Origin: Caenibius sp. WL
GTDB taxonomy: Bacteria > Pseudomonadota > Alphaproteobacteria > Sphingomonadales > Sphingomonadaceae
NCBI RefSeq assembly: GCF_019803445.1
Contig: NZ_CP081844.1
Coordinates: 880,501-944,500 of the forward strand
DNA length: 64,000 nt
Direction of reading: 5' to 3'
Made by a program: the position numbers and the translations under genes. The notes beneath the pieces are model-generated. The model was given only the letters and a program-made list of their open reading frames with translations, searched no databases and was not told the origin of the DNA. Shown here piece by piece: positions 8,810-16,734 of this stretch (position 1 is its first letter; every line of letters starts with the position of its first letter).

Positions 8810-9016
8810 TCACGCAGCCGCGAGATTGACAGCGGATTCCTTGCCGTTCTTCCCGCGTTCGACCTCATAGGAAACGCGTTGATCCTGCTGGAGAGATGTC
8901 ATGCCGGCCGCATGCACGGCGGAAATATGGACAAAGCTGTCCTTGCCGCCATCGTCGGGCTGGATGAAACCAAAACCGCGATCTTCGTTGAAAAATTTAA
9001 CTACGCCGATAGGCAT
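8810..9016 (-). CDS. CspA-family cold-shock protein
   Basis: 68 residues, the normal length of a single cold-shock domain. Both RNA-binding motifs are present: RNP1 as GFGFIQPD and RNP2 as SFVHISAV, in the order MPIGVVKFFNEDRGFGFI, then DSFVHI, as in CspA. Such proteins bind single-stranded RNA/DNA and act as RNA chaperones in the cytoplasm. The ATG at 9016 is preceded by AAAGGAA. About 200 bases of non-coding sequence lie upstream, consistent with the long, structured leader of cold-shock mRNAs. It could respond to cold, stationary phase or other stress; sequence alone does not say. Confidence 0.95.
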   Translation of the reverse strand: MPIGVVKFFNEDRGFGFIQPDDGGKDSFVHISAVHAAGMTSLQQDQRVSYEVERGKNGKESAVNLAAA

Positions 9017-9238
9017 GGGATGTTCCTTTCAAGAAACAATTGAATTGCCCAACCGCAACACGCGGAAGGGCTATGCGTTGCCGTCAGATGAAAGGAAGTC
9101 GTCGCCTGGTATGCATAATAATCCTTTAAAGGATATATGCACTTTTCATTCGCCGAGGTCCGTCGCAAAATTCGACGTCAGCGCAAGCTGTTTATCACGT
9201 TTTTCGGAAAAGACCTAATCCGTGGCCAGAAACTTATG
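9017..9238 (-). promoter_or_regulatory. Probable leader and promoter region of the cold-shock gene
   Basis: This non-coding stretch between the cold-shock gene and the small gene at 9239 holds a perfect 14-base palindrome, ATCCTTTAAAGGAT, at 9121-9134, flanked by ATGCATA (9111-9117) and ATATGCA (9135-9141). Cold-shock mRNAs usually carry long 5' leaders whose folding changes with temperature; length and position fit, but no specific cold-shock element was identified. The palindrome could be a regulator site or an RNA hairpin. Confidence 0.4.
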
Positions 9239-9391
9239 TCAGCCTATCATATCCGCGACAATACGTTGCCATTCATCCCGGCTGAGGGCGAATGATTCCG
9301 GCTTTCCGACATAGGATTTGGGCGTTTTCCTGCCGGCAAAGGACAGGGTGAGTTTGTGACGCTTCGATGCGCCTATGGTCTGTGTGTTCAT
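9239..9391 (-). CDS. Very small basic protein of unknown function (50 aa)
   Basis: A 50-residue reading frame starts at ATG 9391 with a clear ribosome site (AGGA five bases upstream) and ends with TGA at 9239. The sequence begins MNTQTIGASKRHKLTLSFAG and continues RKTPKSYVGKPESFALSRDE, then WQRIVADMIG; it looks like a real protein (mixed charge, terminal amphipathic helix) rather than chance GC-rich coding. It lies between the IF-1-like gene and the cold-shock gene on the same strand. I do not recognise a family. The length makes the call moderate. Confidence 0.5.
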   Translation of the reverse strand: MNTQTIGASKRHKLTLSFAGRKTPKSYVGKPESFALSRDEWQRIVADMIG

Positions 9392-9438
9392 TATTTCCTG
9401 TTGGGTAGCGGAATGCGCATACCCATTATCTGTAAAAA

Positions 9439-9705
9439 CTAGCGCCTGAACCGTGCTGGCCCTGCCCCCGGCGTACGTTCGCGAAAGACGATGCGCCCTT
9501 TGGTCAGGTCGTAAGGCGTCATTTCGACATGCACTCTGTCGCCGACAACCGAGCGGATGCGGTATTTGCGCATCTTGCCCGCCGTATAGGCGATAATCCG
9601 GTGGCTGTTATCAAGCAGAACACCAAATCGCCCATCAGGCAGAATCTCGTCGATCTGCCCTTCCATGCGAAGCAATTCCTCTTTCGCCAAAGACGTCTCT
9701 TTCAT
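9439..9705 (-). CDS. infA: Translation initiation factor IF-1-like protein (diverged, possibly a second copy)
   Basis: About 88 residues with an S1/OB-fold. The core [20 protein letters not shown] and HTAGKMRK-like segment ([19 protein letters not shown]) plus the end [16 protein letters not shown] align with IF-1, which binds the ribosomal A site during initiation. It differs from the usual 72-residue alphaproteobacterial protein: there is an N-terminal extension (MKETS), several core changes ([16 protein letters not shown] where IF-1 usually has HEILGHTAGKMRKNRIR), and a C-terminal tail [11 protein letters not shown]. That suggests a paralogue rather than the housekeeping gene, possibly working with the nearby cold-shock gene. 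The start at 9705 is the first ATG; a GTG at 9726 is also in frame. Confidence 0.85.
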   Translation of the reverse strand: MKETSLAKEELLRMEGQIDEILPDGRFGVLLDNSHRIIAYTAGKMRKYRIRSVVGDRVHVEMTPYDLTKGRIVFRERTPGAGPARFRR

Positions 9706-9749
9706 GCAATCGGTTACCCGCCGCACAAAACGCGGCAGAGCCAGGAAGC

Positions 9750-9899
9750 ATGAAAAGGAAGGAAGACCGCGATCGGGTTATCAAATTCCGTCGCAGGCGA
9801 CGTTCAGGCAAGACGGCATATAGGGACGTTGCGCGACTTTACAACCTCCTTGCGGTGAACCGCCTTGTTGCTTGTTGTCCGTCAGCCTCGGTTCTGTGA
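9750..9899 (+). CDS. Candidate very small, highly basic ORF (49 aa)
   Basis: ATG at 9750 follows CCAGGAAGC, a plausible ribosome site with short spacing. The frame gives [20 protein letters not shown] then [19 protein letters not shown], ending at TGA 9897-9899. The Arg-rich N-terminus would suit an RNA- or ribosome-binding protein. It is divergent from the IF-1-like gene and ends 70 bases before the amidohydrolase. No family is recognised; it may be chance, and the last ten residues (ACCPSASVL) look unprotein-like. Confidence 0.25.
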   Translation: MKRKEDRDRVIKFRRRRRSGKTAYRDVARLYNLLAVNRLVACCPSASVL

Positions 9900-9969
9900 T
9901 AAGATAAAAAATCCGCATAACTAATTCCGTCCCCCGAAGGGCGGCAGAGGATAAAGAGGAGAGAGGAAA

Positions 9970-11727
9970 ATGGCGAAATTTCTGATCAAAGGCGGCACCG
10001 TAGTGGATGGGACACTTGCCCCCGCCTATCCGGCCGACGTTCGGGTGGAGGGGGAACGAATTGTCGAGATCGGTCCGGATCTGGCCCCACGCTCCGGAGA
10101 GGAGGTGTTCGATGCGGCGGGTTGCTACGTCACCCCCGGTTTCATCGAAGCGCACACGCATTACGATTCCACGATGTGGTGGCAGCCCGATCTCGATCCC
10201 CTGCCGGGTTATGGTGCGACGACCATCGTGATGGGCAATTGCGGGTTTTCGGCTGCACCGCTGGCCGATGACAAGGCGGCGCAGATGGAGATGATCAAGA
10301 TATTCTCGTTCTTCGAGGATATCCCGCTGGAACCGTTCACGCAGCACCTGCCGTTCGATTGGCGCAAGTGGTCCGAATACAAGAAATCGATGGTCGAGAA
10401 GGTTCAGATGCCGCTCAACTACACGACCTATGTCGGCCATATCGCGATCCGCATCGCGGTGATGGGCGACGAGGCGTGGCATCGCCCGGCAAATGCGGAA
10501 GAACGCGCGAAGATGGCCGAACTGCTCGACGATGCATTGCGCGCGGGTGCCCTGGGCCTGTCGACCAATCTGCTCGATCATGATGGCGAAGACCGGCCGA
10601 TCCCCACGCTGGTGTCCGACGATGCCGAATTTGAGGCGCTGTTCGACGTGTTGCAGCGTTATCCGGCTGCAACGTTCCAGTGCATCATCGATGTGGCGCT
10701 GATGCGCGACAACGGCGACCAACAGATCGAACGCATTGCCAGCTTGCTCAAGGGGCGCGGGATTCGCGTCCAGTTCACCGGCGCGGCGCCGACCTCCGAA
10801 TATCAGACCTATCGCGTCGAGCAGCTCAAGGAACAGGTTGCGCGGCTCCGCAGCGAAGGGCTCGATGTCTGGCCGGGTTATGCCCACACTCCGCTTACCG
10901 CGCAGGTCAGTATCTATCGCTCCCTGCTGTTCGCCCAGTCCAACGACTATGTCTGGCATGAAGCCGTGCTGGCCGAAGGCGATGCGGCGAAGGAAGCGGT
11001 CTTGCGCGATCCTGACTGGCGCGCGCGGGCGCGGGAAAGCTGGGACACCAAGATTTATCCGCATTCGCCGATGGCCAATCCCCATCTCCTGCTGCTCACC
11101 CAGCTCGGTTCCGAGAACGGCACGGGCGGCCCCTTCGGCATTACGCTCAAAGACTATGCGGAGCAGTTGGGTGTGCACCAGTCCGATGCGGCGGCCGAAT
11201 GGCTTCTGCGCAACGGCGTCAACTCGGCAATCCGCATGGCGCCGATGGCCATGAATGACGAAGCGGTGGCGGTTCAGGTGCGCGATCCGAAATCGCTCGG
11301 CAATGTCAACGATTGCGGCGCGCATTTGCAGATGCTGTGCGGCAGCGGCGAAAACGTGATCTACCTGACCAAGTTCGTCCGTGACAAGAAACTCATCACG
11401 CTGGAGCAGGCGATCCACACGATGACCGGGAAGATCGCCGAGCATTTCTACCTTCATGATATCGGCGAAGTGAAAGTGGGCAAGCGCGCCGATCTCGTGG
11501 TGTTCGACCTGAACGAGATCGAACAGCGCGACATGGAAAAGCGCTATGACGTGGAAGACGGTAAGGGCGGCATGATGTGGCGCTACACCCGCCAGGCTGC
11601 GCCGATGCGGCTGACAATGGTGAACGGGGTGCCGATCTTCCGGGATGGAGCTTACACCGGCGCGAAGCCCGGCGAATATCTCGAAGCCAGGAACGAAGAC
11701 GCGCCGACGGCAATGGCAGCGGAATAG
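9970..11727 (+). CDS. Amidohydrolase of the N-acyl-D-amino-acid deacylase (D-aminoacylase) family
   Basis: 585 residues. The N-terminal beta-sandwich leads into the metal-binding motif GFIEAHTHYDSTMWW. The family-specific VMGNCGFSAAPL carries the Cys typical of D-aminoacylases, and the C-terminus returns to the beta-sandwich (GKRADLVVFDLNEIE). The family hydrolyses N-acyl bonds of D-amino acids or related amides and ureido compounds in the cytoplasm. Ribosome site GAGGAGAG lies just before ATG 9970. It is convergent with the TonB receptor, separated by a terminator, and lies at the edge of the nitrogen-compound region. It could process a substrate taken up by that system, but no shared palindrome was seen in front of it. 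Exact substrate unknown. Confidence 0.88.
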   Translation: MAKFLIKGGTVVDGTLAPAYPADVRVEGERIVEIGPDLAPRSGEEVFDAAGCYVTPGFIEAHTHYDSTMWWQPDLDPLPGYGATTIVMGNCGFSAAPLADDKAAQMEMIKIFSFFEDIPLEPFTQHLPFDWRKWSEYKKSMVEKVQMPLNYTTYVGHIAIRIAVMGDEAWHRPANAEERAKMAELLDDALRAGALGLSTNLLDHDGEDRPIPTLVSDDAEFEALFDVLQRYPAATFQCIIDVALMRDNGDQQIERIASLLKGRGIRVQFTGAAPTSEYQTYRVEQLKEQVARLRSEGLDVWPGYAHTPLTAQVSIYRSLLFAQSNDYVWHEAVLAEGDAAKEAVLRDPDWRARARESWDTKIYPHSPMANPHLLLLTQLGSENGTGGPFGITLKDYAEQLGVHQSDAAAEWLLRNGVNSAIRMAPMAMNDEAVAVQVRDPKSLGNVNDCGAHLQMLCGSGENVIYLTKFVRDKKLITLEQAIHTMTGKIAEHFYLHDIGEVKVGKRADLVVFDLNEIEQRDMEKRYDVEDGKGGMMWRYTRQAAPMRLTMVNGVPIFRDGAYTGAKPGEYLEARNEDAPTAMAAE

Positions 11728-11752
11728 GCCGGGCTGACGCGCCAGAACACAA

Positions 11753-11790
11753 TTGCCCCGGAACAGGCGGACCTGCTCCGGGGCAAAAAT
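11753..11790. terminator. Bidirectional intrinsic terminator
   Basis: Perfect 10-base arms TTGCCCCGGA (11753-11762) and TCCGGGGCAA (11777-11786), with a further small inner pairing, are flanked by A/T runs (AATT on the left, AAAAAT on the right). It sits between the convergent amidohydrolase and TonB-receptor genes and can terminate both. Confidence 0.8.
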
Positions 11791-11865
11791 GGAGTGTTCC
11801 CGTCATGACCGGGCCGAATGCGGAAGCATTGCTTCCGGTTCGATCCGGTCAGGCGGAAACGGCTA

Positions 11866-14298
11866 TCAGTTGCCGAAACGATAGCGCAACTGGAGACCCC
11901 AGGTACGCGGCTCGTTGTACAGCAGGCTGGTGGTGCCGAGAACCGAGTAGATCGGCACGCCGCCGATCTTGTAGAGTTCCTTCGTCACGTTGTTGACGAA
12001 GACGCCCAGCGACAGGCCTTCCTTGCCGGCGATATTGTTCCAGTCGGCGCGCAGGTCGAGCTGGTTGTAGCCGTTTTCGACGCCCAGCGGATCTTCGAAG
12101 ACCGAGAGGCTGTACTTGCTCGAATAGGCCCAGTTGGCGCCGAACGAGAGTTCGCCCACATTGTCGGCCAGCGGCACGATATAATTGGCCGACAGGTTCA
12201 GACGATGCTTCGCCAGGAACGGGAACGGGCGCCCGGTAATCAGGTTGCCCGTCTGGACGTCGACCACCTTCGAATACTTGGCGTCGGTCAGCGAGTAGGA
12301 CGCGCCGAGCGTCAGGTGTTCGAACGGCTTCAGCGTCAGATCGGCTTCGAGACCCTTGATCTTGGCCTCCGCGGCGTTGACGATCAGGCTGATCAGTGCC
12401 GTCTGCCCGTTAACCTGAGCCGGGAAGGATTGGCTGATCTGCGCATCCTTCTGGATCGAGGTGAACGCGGCGAGATTCAGACGCCCTTCCATGCCGCCGG
12501 CGTGGAAATCGGTCTTGAGGCCGAGTTCGAAGTCGGTGACTTTTTCAGGCCCGTAGGCGAAGCCGAAATTGCCCGCCTGCGGGTTCAGACCGCCCGCACG
12601 ATAGCCACGCCGATGGGTGGCATAGACGAGCGTGCTGGGGCTGACCTTGTAATCGATGCTGAAGTTGTACGACGAGGCGTTGAAGCTGGCCTTGGTGAGA
12701 TTCGGGCAACCTGCGGCGAGGCTGCACGACGTCGGTCCGAATTGCCAGGTCGGATCGCGGTAATTTGCCGCGACCAGCGAACGGAAATCGTGCGTATAGC
12801 GATAACCGGCCGTGATGCTGAGACCTTCGACACCCACGCTCGAGAAGTCATAGGTGAACTGACCGAACAGTGCCTGGCTGCGTTCCACGGGCGAGGAAAT
12901 GTTCAGCGAAGGCACGCCGACCGAAACCTGGATGTTCCGCTGCGGCGAGGGCGACTTGCTCCACAGCACGAACGCACCGATGGTAAAATCCAGCGCGCCG
13001 TCGAACGCCTTGCCCTGCAACTGCGTCTCGTTGCTGATCTGGCGCAGATTGGCCGCCCAATAACCATCGGGCGTGACCTGGTCGAGCAGCGGATAAAGCG
13101 TGCCGTCCATATCGTAACGGCTCATCTGCTTGAACCGGCGATAACCGAAGATATTCTTCAGCGTCAGATTGTCGCTGATTTCCAGCGTGGAGATATTGGT
13201 GATGCCCCAACCGCGCGACCGGGCAACGCCATCTACGCCGGATTGGGCGATACGAGGGCCGCCTTTGATCTGGTTGGCCATCTGATTAGGCAGTGCCGGA
13301 TCGGGGAAGTACACCACACGGCCAGCTGCGACGGCCAGCGGGAAATATTTCGCCGGATCGGCCCTGAGCTGGGCGATGGTCGGGCCGGTCCCGCCCAGAG
13401 TCAGCGGAATGGCCGGGCCGGAACCGCTCGTGTTCACGTTCGCGGCCAGAACCATGTTGGTGTTGATTCCGGCGATCTGCTGCGAAGAACCGTTGGTGTC
13501 CGACTTCATGTAATCGAACATCAGGAAGTTTTCGAAGCGGTCCGACGGGGTCCACAACATCGAGCCGCGCAGACCGAAATAGTTGCGGTCGTCGAGTTCC
13601 TTCCCGGTGTTGAAGTTCTTGGTGAACCCGTCACGCTTGGCGAGCTTGCCCGCAAAGCGGAAAGCCAGCGTATCGCCAGCGGGAAGATTGATCGCGCCTT
13701 CGATCTGGCGATCGTTGAACCGGCCATACTGGAGATTCACATAGCCGCCGGTATTGTGCGTCGGGCGGGCCGGTTCGTAGAGCACCGCGCCGCCGGTGGA
13801 GTTGCGGCCGAACAGCGTGCCCTGCGGGCCTTTCAGGACCTGCACGTTCTGCAAGTCGAAGAACTTGCCCGGGCCGGTATCGCCGGTCTGCAGGGGAACC
13901 TGCGCGAAATAGGCGGTGACGCGCGGGTTCTGCCCCTGTGCCGAAGCGCCCGAGCTGGACTGACCGCGGATGGACATGGTCACTTCGTCGCGGGCCTGCT
14001 GATAGGTGGTCAGAGCAGGAACGATGCGTTGCAGGTCGGTTGCATCCTGCACGTTGCGTTCGCTCAGCATGTCGCCGCTGAACGCCTGCACGGAAATCGG
14101 CACCGACTGGAGCGATTCTTCCTTGCGGCGGGCGGTTACGACGATGTCATCGAGGCCGCTGGTGGTTGCCTGGTCTGCTGTTTCCTGCGGTGCCGCTTCC
14201 TGTGCGAATGCGGGCGTTGCACCGGCGACAAGGCCGATCGTGGCCGCAACGACACCGATATGCCAGTTGCCGCGGATAAGGGATTCCCCTCTGCGCAT
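11866..14298 (-). CDS. TonB-dependent outer-membrane receptor (nitrogen-compound region)
   Basis: 810 residues. A signal peptide ends in TPAFAQ. The plug domain opens with the TonB-box-like DDIVVTARRKEESLQSVPIS and contains LKGPQGTLFGRNSTGGAVL. The barrel ends with GLQLRYRFGN. The start at 14298 is chosen because AAGG lies 8 bases upstream; an in-frame extension to 14433 would run into the operator region. Such receptors import siderophores, but in sphingomonads most carry catabolic substrates. The gene is divergent from the oxygenase gene and shares, in degenerate form, the GGCATAG-N7-CTATGCC palindrome with it (14429-14449), so it probably imports the organic nitrogen compound handled by the genes at 14785-28334. 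Ligand unknown. Confidence 0.93.
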   Translation of the reverse strand: MRRGESLIRGNWHIGVVAATIGLVAGATPAFAQEAAPQETADQATTSGLDDIVVTARRKEESLQSVPISVQAFSGDMLSERNVQDATDLQRIVPALTTYQQARDEVTMSIRGQSSSGASAQGQNPRVTAYFAQVPLQTGDTGPGKFFDLQNVQVLKGPQGTLFGRNSTGGAVLYEPARPTHNTGGYVNLQYGRFNDRQIEGAINLPAGDTLAFRFAGKLAKRDGFTKNFNTGKELDDRNYFGLRGSMLWTPSDRFENFLMFDYMKSDTNGSSQQIAGINTNMVLAANVNTSGSGPAIPLTLGGTGPTIAQLRADPAKYFPLAVAAGRVVYFPDPALPNQMANQIKGGPRIAQSGVDGVARSRGWGITNISTLEISDNLTLKNIFGYRRFKQMSRYDMDGTLYPLLDQVTPDGYWAANLRQISNETQLQGKAFDGALDFTIGAFVLWSKSPSPQRNIQVSVGVPSLNISSPVERSQALFGQFTYDFSSVGVEGLSITAGYRYTHDFRSLVAANYRDPTWQFGPTSCSLAAGCPNLTKASFNASSYNFSIDYKVSPSTLVYATHRRGYRAGGLNPQAGNFGFAYGPEKVTDFELGLKTDFHAGGMEGRLNLAAFTSIQKDAQISQSFPAQVNGQTALISLIVNAAEAKIKGLEADLTLKPFEHLTLGASYSLTDAKYSKVVDVQTGNLITGRPFPFLAKHRLNLSANYIVPLADNVGELSFGANWAYSSKYSLSVFEDPLGVENGYNQLDLRADWNNIAGKEGLSLGVFVNNVTKELYKIGGVPIYSVLGTTSLLYNEPRTWGLQLRYRFGN

Positions 14299-14345
14299 AA
14301 ATACCTTCCCTGAATGGTCTGCTTTGTGAGACAGTGTAATGTTGT

Positions 14346-14377
14346 ACTTCGGTCCATATTTGGACTTCGGTCCATAT
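14346..14377 (-). promoter_or_regulatory. Tandem 14-bp direct repeat with an internal palindrome in the TonB-receptor promoter region
   Basis: ACTTCGGTCCATAT occurs twice, at 14346-14359 and 14364-14377 (18-base period). Across the junction lies the inverted repeat GTCCA-TATT-TGGAC (14352-14365). It lies 48-80 bases upstream of the receptor start, where a core promoter or operator is expected. The binding factor is unknown. Confidence 0.5.
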
Positions 14378-14428
14378 AAATGATTCGCGTTTGATGTCAA
14401 AGGAAGCCCGCGCATATTGGCGCTGTGG

Positions 14429-14449
14429 GGCATAAGATCGGTCTATGGG
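14429..14449. promoter_or_regulatory. Degenerate copy of the GGCATAG-N7-CTATGCC palindrome, receptor side
   Basis: Reads GGCATAA-N7-CTATGGG, with the same 7+7+7 layout as the two perfect sites at 14686 and 17685 and three mismatches in the arms. It lies 131 bases upstream of the divergent TonB-receptor start. It is probably a weaker binding site for the LysR protein at 16735; chance similarity cannot be excluded. Confidence 0.45.
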
Positions 14450-14685
14450 GGGGATAGGATTTGATCGCCTACCGGGCTGCACAACGGCGTCCTATCCTCG
14501 CATGAGCTTGTGCGAGGAGAGCCTATGCAGCCACATGACGACACCCGAATGGCAAAAGACCGGCCGCGATTATCCGTGGCGCTACGCACCGCCCTGTTTG
14601 AAATCTTCGCCGTTCGCGCGCGCGGGGTGACCGGGGTGGCAATGGATCGCAAAGGCAGCATTGCGGCCCGGCGTTGAGCTTATCG

Positions 14686-14706
14686 GGCATAGAATGAAAC
14701 TATGCC
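14686..14706. promoter_or_regulatory. Perfect palindrome GGCATAG-N7-CTATGCC upstream of the oxygenase gene
   Basis: The arms are perfect 7-base inverted repeats spaced by 7 bases, and the interrupted dyad matches the LysR-type T-N11-A pattern. It ends 78 bases before the oxygenase ATG at 14785. An identical pair of arms with the same spacing occurs before the ABC/carboxylase operon (17685), strongly suggesting an operator for the LysR protein encoded in between. Confidence 0.75.
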
Positions 14707-14784
14707 TTTCATGCGATTTTTGCGCCTACCCATCCGTTCCGCCGCCGCCCAAGCTTGTGCCGATCTGCCAAGGAGGGCCCCGCG

Positions 14785-16629
14785 ATGACGACCTGGAACG
14801 ACAAGTATGAAGGTGTCTGGGAACGCCTGCTGCTGTCGCTGCCGGGGCAGGCGGTCGATACGTTGACCGCCGTAAGCTGGATTCAGGGGCCGCACTATTT
14901 CGTCGATCTGCGCCAGCCGCACTGGCTGCGTGGCGCAGTGCAGGCGGCATGTCTGGGCGAACTGCAAATGGAGGAGGCTCGTGCGCTGGCCTGCCAGCAA
15001 GGTTTCGCCGGGACTTTCGAATTGTCCGGCGCAATCGCCACCTGGGTGCGTTCCATCGATTTCCAGCCGCCTGGCGATCTGGGGGACCGGGGCTGCTTGG
15101 AAGCAGAGGGTGAACTGCTGATCGAGCATGGCGTCGACGCCGATTACATCGAATACTGGCAGCGCGCGGCGTCGGAGGGAGATTGCCGCAGCGTGGGTGC
15201 GCGCTACACATCGGTCGAAGATGGTTGCCCGGTGATTCTGGTGCGCCATGGCTCCCGCTTCGGCTATGCCCGTGCGCGCACCCGGCCGGTGGCGCCCAAC
15301 GCTGATCTTGCAGATATGCTCAAGGATGCGGATATCGCCTCCGCCCGCGCGTTGCTCGATTGCGAAATCGCTCTCGGCCAGGTGACGTCCGAAGGTTGGC
15401 GGATCGATCGTTCGACTCTGCCGTGGCGTGAAGGCAGGCTTTTGATGCGGCCGGACGCGGATATTCGGAGTGGACGCCTGGGCGTGGCGGATATCGATGC
15501 GCGGGGGCAGATCTTCACGCGTTCTCTGGAACTGGTGGAATGCCATGGGGCATGGGATGCCGGATATCATGGGGCGTTTCCGCCCCCGGCGGCGCAGGTG
15601 GCCAAAGCTGCTAAGGCCGAGCCGTTCCGCGCCGTGCCGGTGGTGGATATCGCCGCGCTGGGTGGCCCCGATCCCGTGGCGGAACGGGCTGTGGTCGAAC
15701 AGTTGCGGCAGGCGGCGGCCGATGTCGGTTTCCTCCATATCACCGGGCATGGTATCGCGCCCGCGGTGATCGACCGCGTCCAGCACGCAGCGAAGCGGTT
15801 TTTCGATCAGCCAACGGACACCAAGCTGGAGAGCTATATCGGCCGTTCGCGCAATCATCGCGGTTATGTGCCGGAAGGCGAAGAAGTGTTGAGCGGCACC
15901 ATGCGCGATCGCAAGGAGGCTTTCGATCTCGCCCTCGATCTGCCCGCCGAACGGGTCCCCGCCGATCATCCGATGCTGGGGCCGAACCAGTGGCCCGATC
16001 TCGCGGGCTTTCGTGAGGATGTGATGGGCTACTACGCAGCGGCGTTTGCCGTGGGGCAGAAGCTCCTGCGCGGCTTTGCGATGGCGCTGGGGCAACCGGC
16101 GGACAGTCTGGATGCGCTGGTGACGGAACCGCCCAGCCAGCTCCGCCTGTTGCACTATCCGTTTCAGCCCGGCATCGCGGACGCACCGGGGATCGGGGCG
16201 CATACCGATTACGAATGCTTTACCCTGCTGCTGGCGACCGGGCCGGGGCTGGAAGTGATGAACGAGGCAGGGGATTGGATCGATGCCCCGCCTGTTCCGG
16301 GCGGACTGGTGGTCAATATTGGCGATATGCTGGAATTTTGGTCGAACGGCGCATTCGTCGCCACGTCGCACCGCGTGCGCAAAGTGCCTGAGGAACGCTA
16401 CAGCTTTCCCCTGTTCTTCGCGCTCGATTACCATGTTGCGTTGCAGCCGCTGGGGGCTGCGTCCGATGCCGAAGCGATCAGCAGCGGCGAACATCTCTAT
16501 GCCCAGACGATCCAGACATTCCGCTATCTGCAGGAACGGGCCGCGAAAGGCGATGTCGGGCTGCCGGAGAATGCGCGCAAGCTGTCCTCGTTCGGGCAGG
16601 CCGCACGCCACAGGGAAGCCGCCGAATAA
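14785..16629 (+). CDS. 2-oxoglutarate/Fe(II) oxygenase (isopenicillin-N-synthase type) fused to an N-terminal unknown domain
   Basis: 614 residues in two parts. Residues 1 to about 270 form a beta-rich domain I cannot name (TAVSWIQGPHYFVDLRQPHW; VILVRHGSRFGYARA). Residues about 275-614 are a complete isopenicillin-N-synthase-like dioxygenase: N-terminal VPVVDIAALGG, iron ligands H473 and D475 (GIGAHTDYECFTLL) and H529 (VATSHRVRKV), and the 2-oxoglutarate-binding R538-x-S540. The start at 14785 is fixed by AAGGAGG at 14770-14776. Some relatives of this fold release guanidine from arginine or homoarginine (ethylene-forming enzyme, plant homoarginine 6-hydroxylase). The co-regulated carboxylase operon makes a guanidine- or urea-releasing hydroxylase attractive, but this is inference. 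Only LysR separates it from that operon. Confidence 0.88.
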   Translation: MTTWNDKYEGVWERLLLSLPGQAVDTLTAVSWIQGPHYFVDLRQPHWLRGAVQAACLGELQMEEARALACQQGFAGTFELSGAIATWVRSIDFQPPGDLGDRGCLEAEGELLIEHGVDADYIEYWQRAASEGDCRSVGARYTSVEDGCPVILVRHGSRFGYARARTRPVAPNADLADMLKDADIASARALLDCEIALGQVTSEGWRIDRSTLPWREGRLLMRPDADIRSGRLGVADIDARGQIFTRSLELVECHGAWDAGYHGAFPPPAAQVAKAAKAEPFRAVPVVDIAALGGPDPVAERAVVEQLRQAAADVGFLHITGHGIAPAVIDRVQHAAKRFFDQPTDTKLESYIGRSRNHRGYVPEGEEVLSGTMRDRKEAFDLALDLPAERVPADHPMLGPNQWPDLAGFREDVMGYYAAAFAVGQKLLRGFAMALGQPADSLDALVTEPPSQLRLLHYPFQPGIADAPGIGAHTDYECFTLLLATGPGLEVMNEAGDWIDAPPVPGGLVVNIGDMLEFWSNGAFVATSHRVRKVPEERYSFPLFFALDYHVALQPLGAASDAEAISSGEHLYAQTIQTFRYLQERAAKGDVGLPENARKLSSFGQAARHREAAE

Positions 16630-16734
16630 GGTGGCCTGTTGCCGCAGCGGCGCAATTCGGGCAGGCGTATGAGAAAGGCTGATTTGCCGCCCGCTGCGGT
16701 CTGCAATGCAGCCTCCTCTTCTCAGGCTGCCGGA

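Noticed and set aside
9781-11457. 558-codon open frame on the minus strand
   Set aside because: Antisense to the amidohydrolase gene, which has clear metal-binding motifs and a ribosome site.
11818-14313. 831-codon open frame on the plus strand
   Set aside because: It lies antisense to the TonB-receptor gene, which has signal peptide, plug and barrel motifs. The plus-strand product is Arg/Ile/Gly-rich without motifs, a GC-rich shadow.
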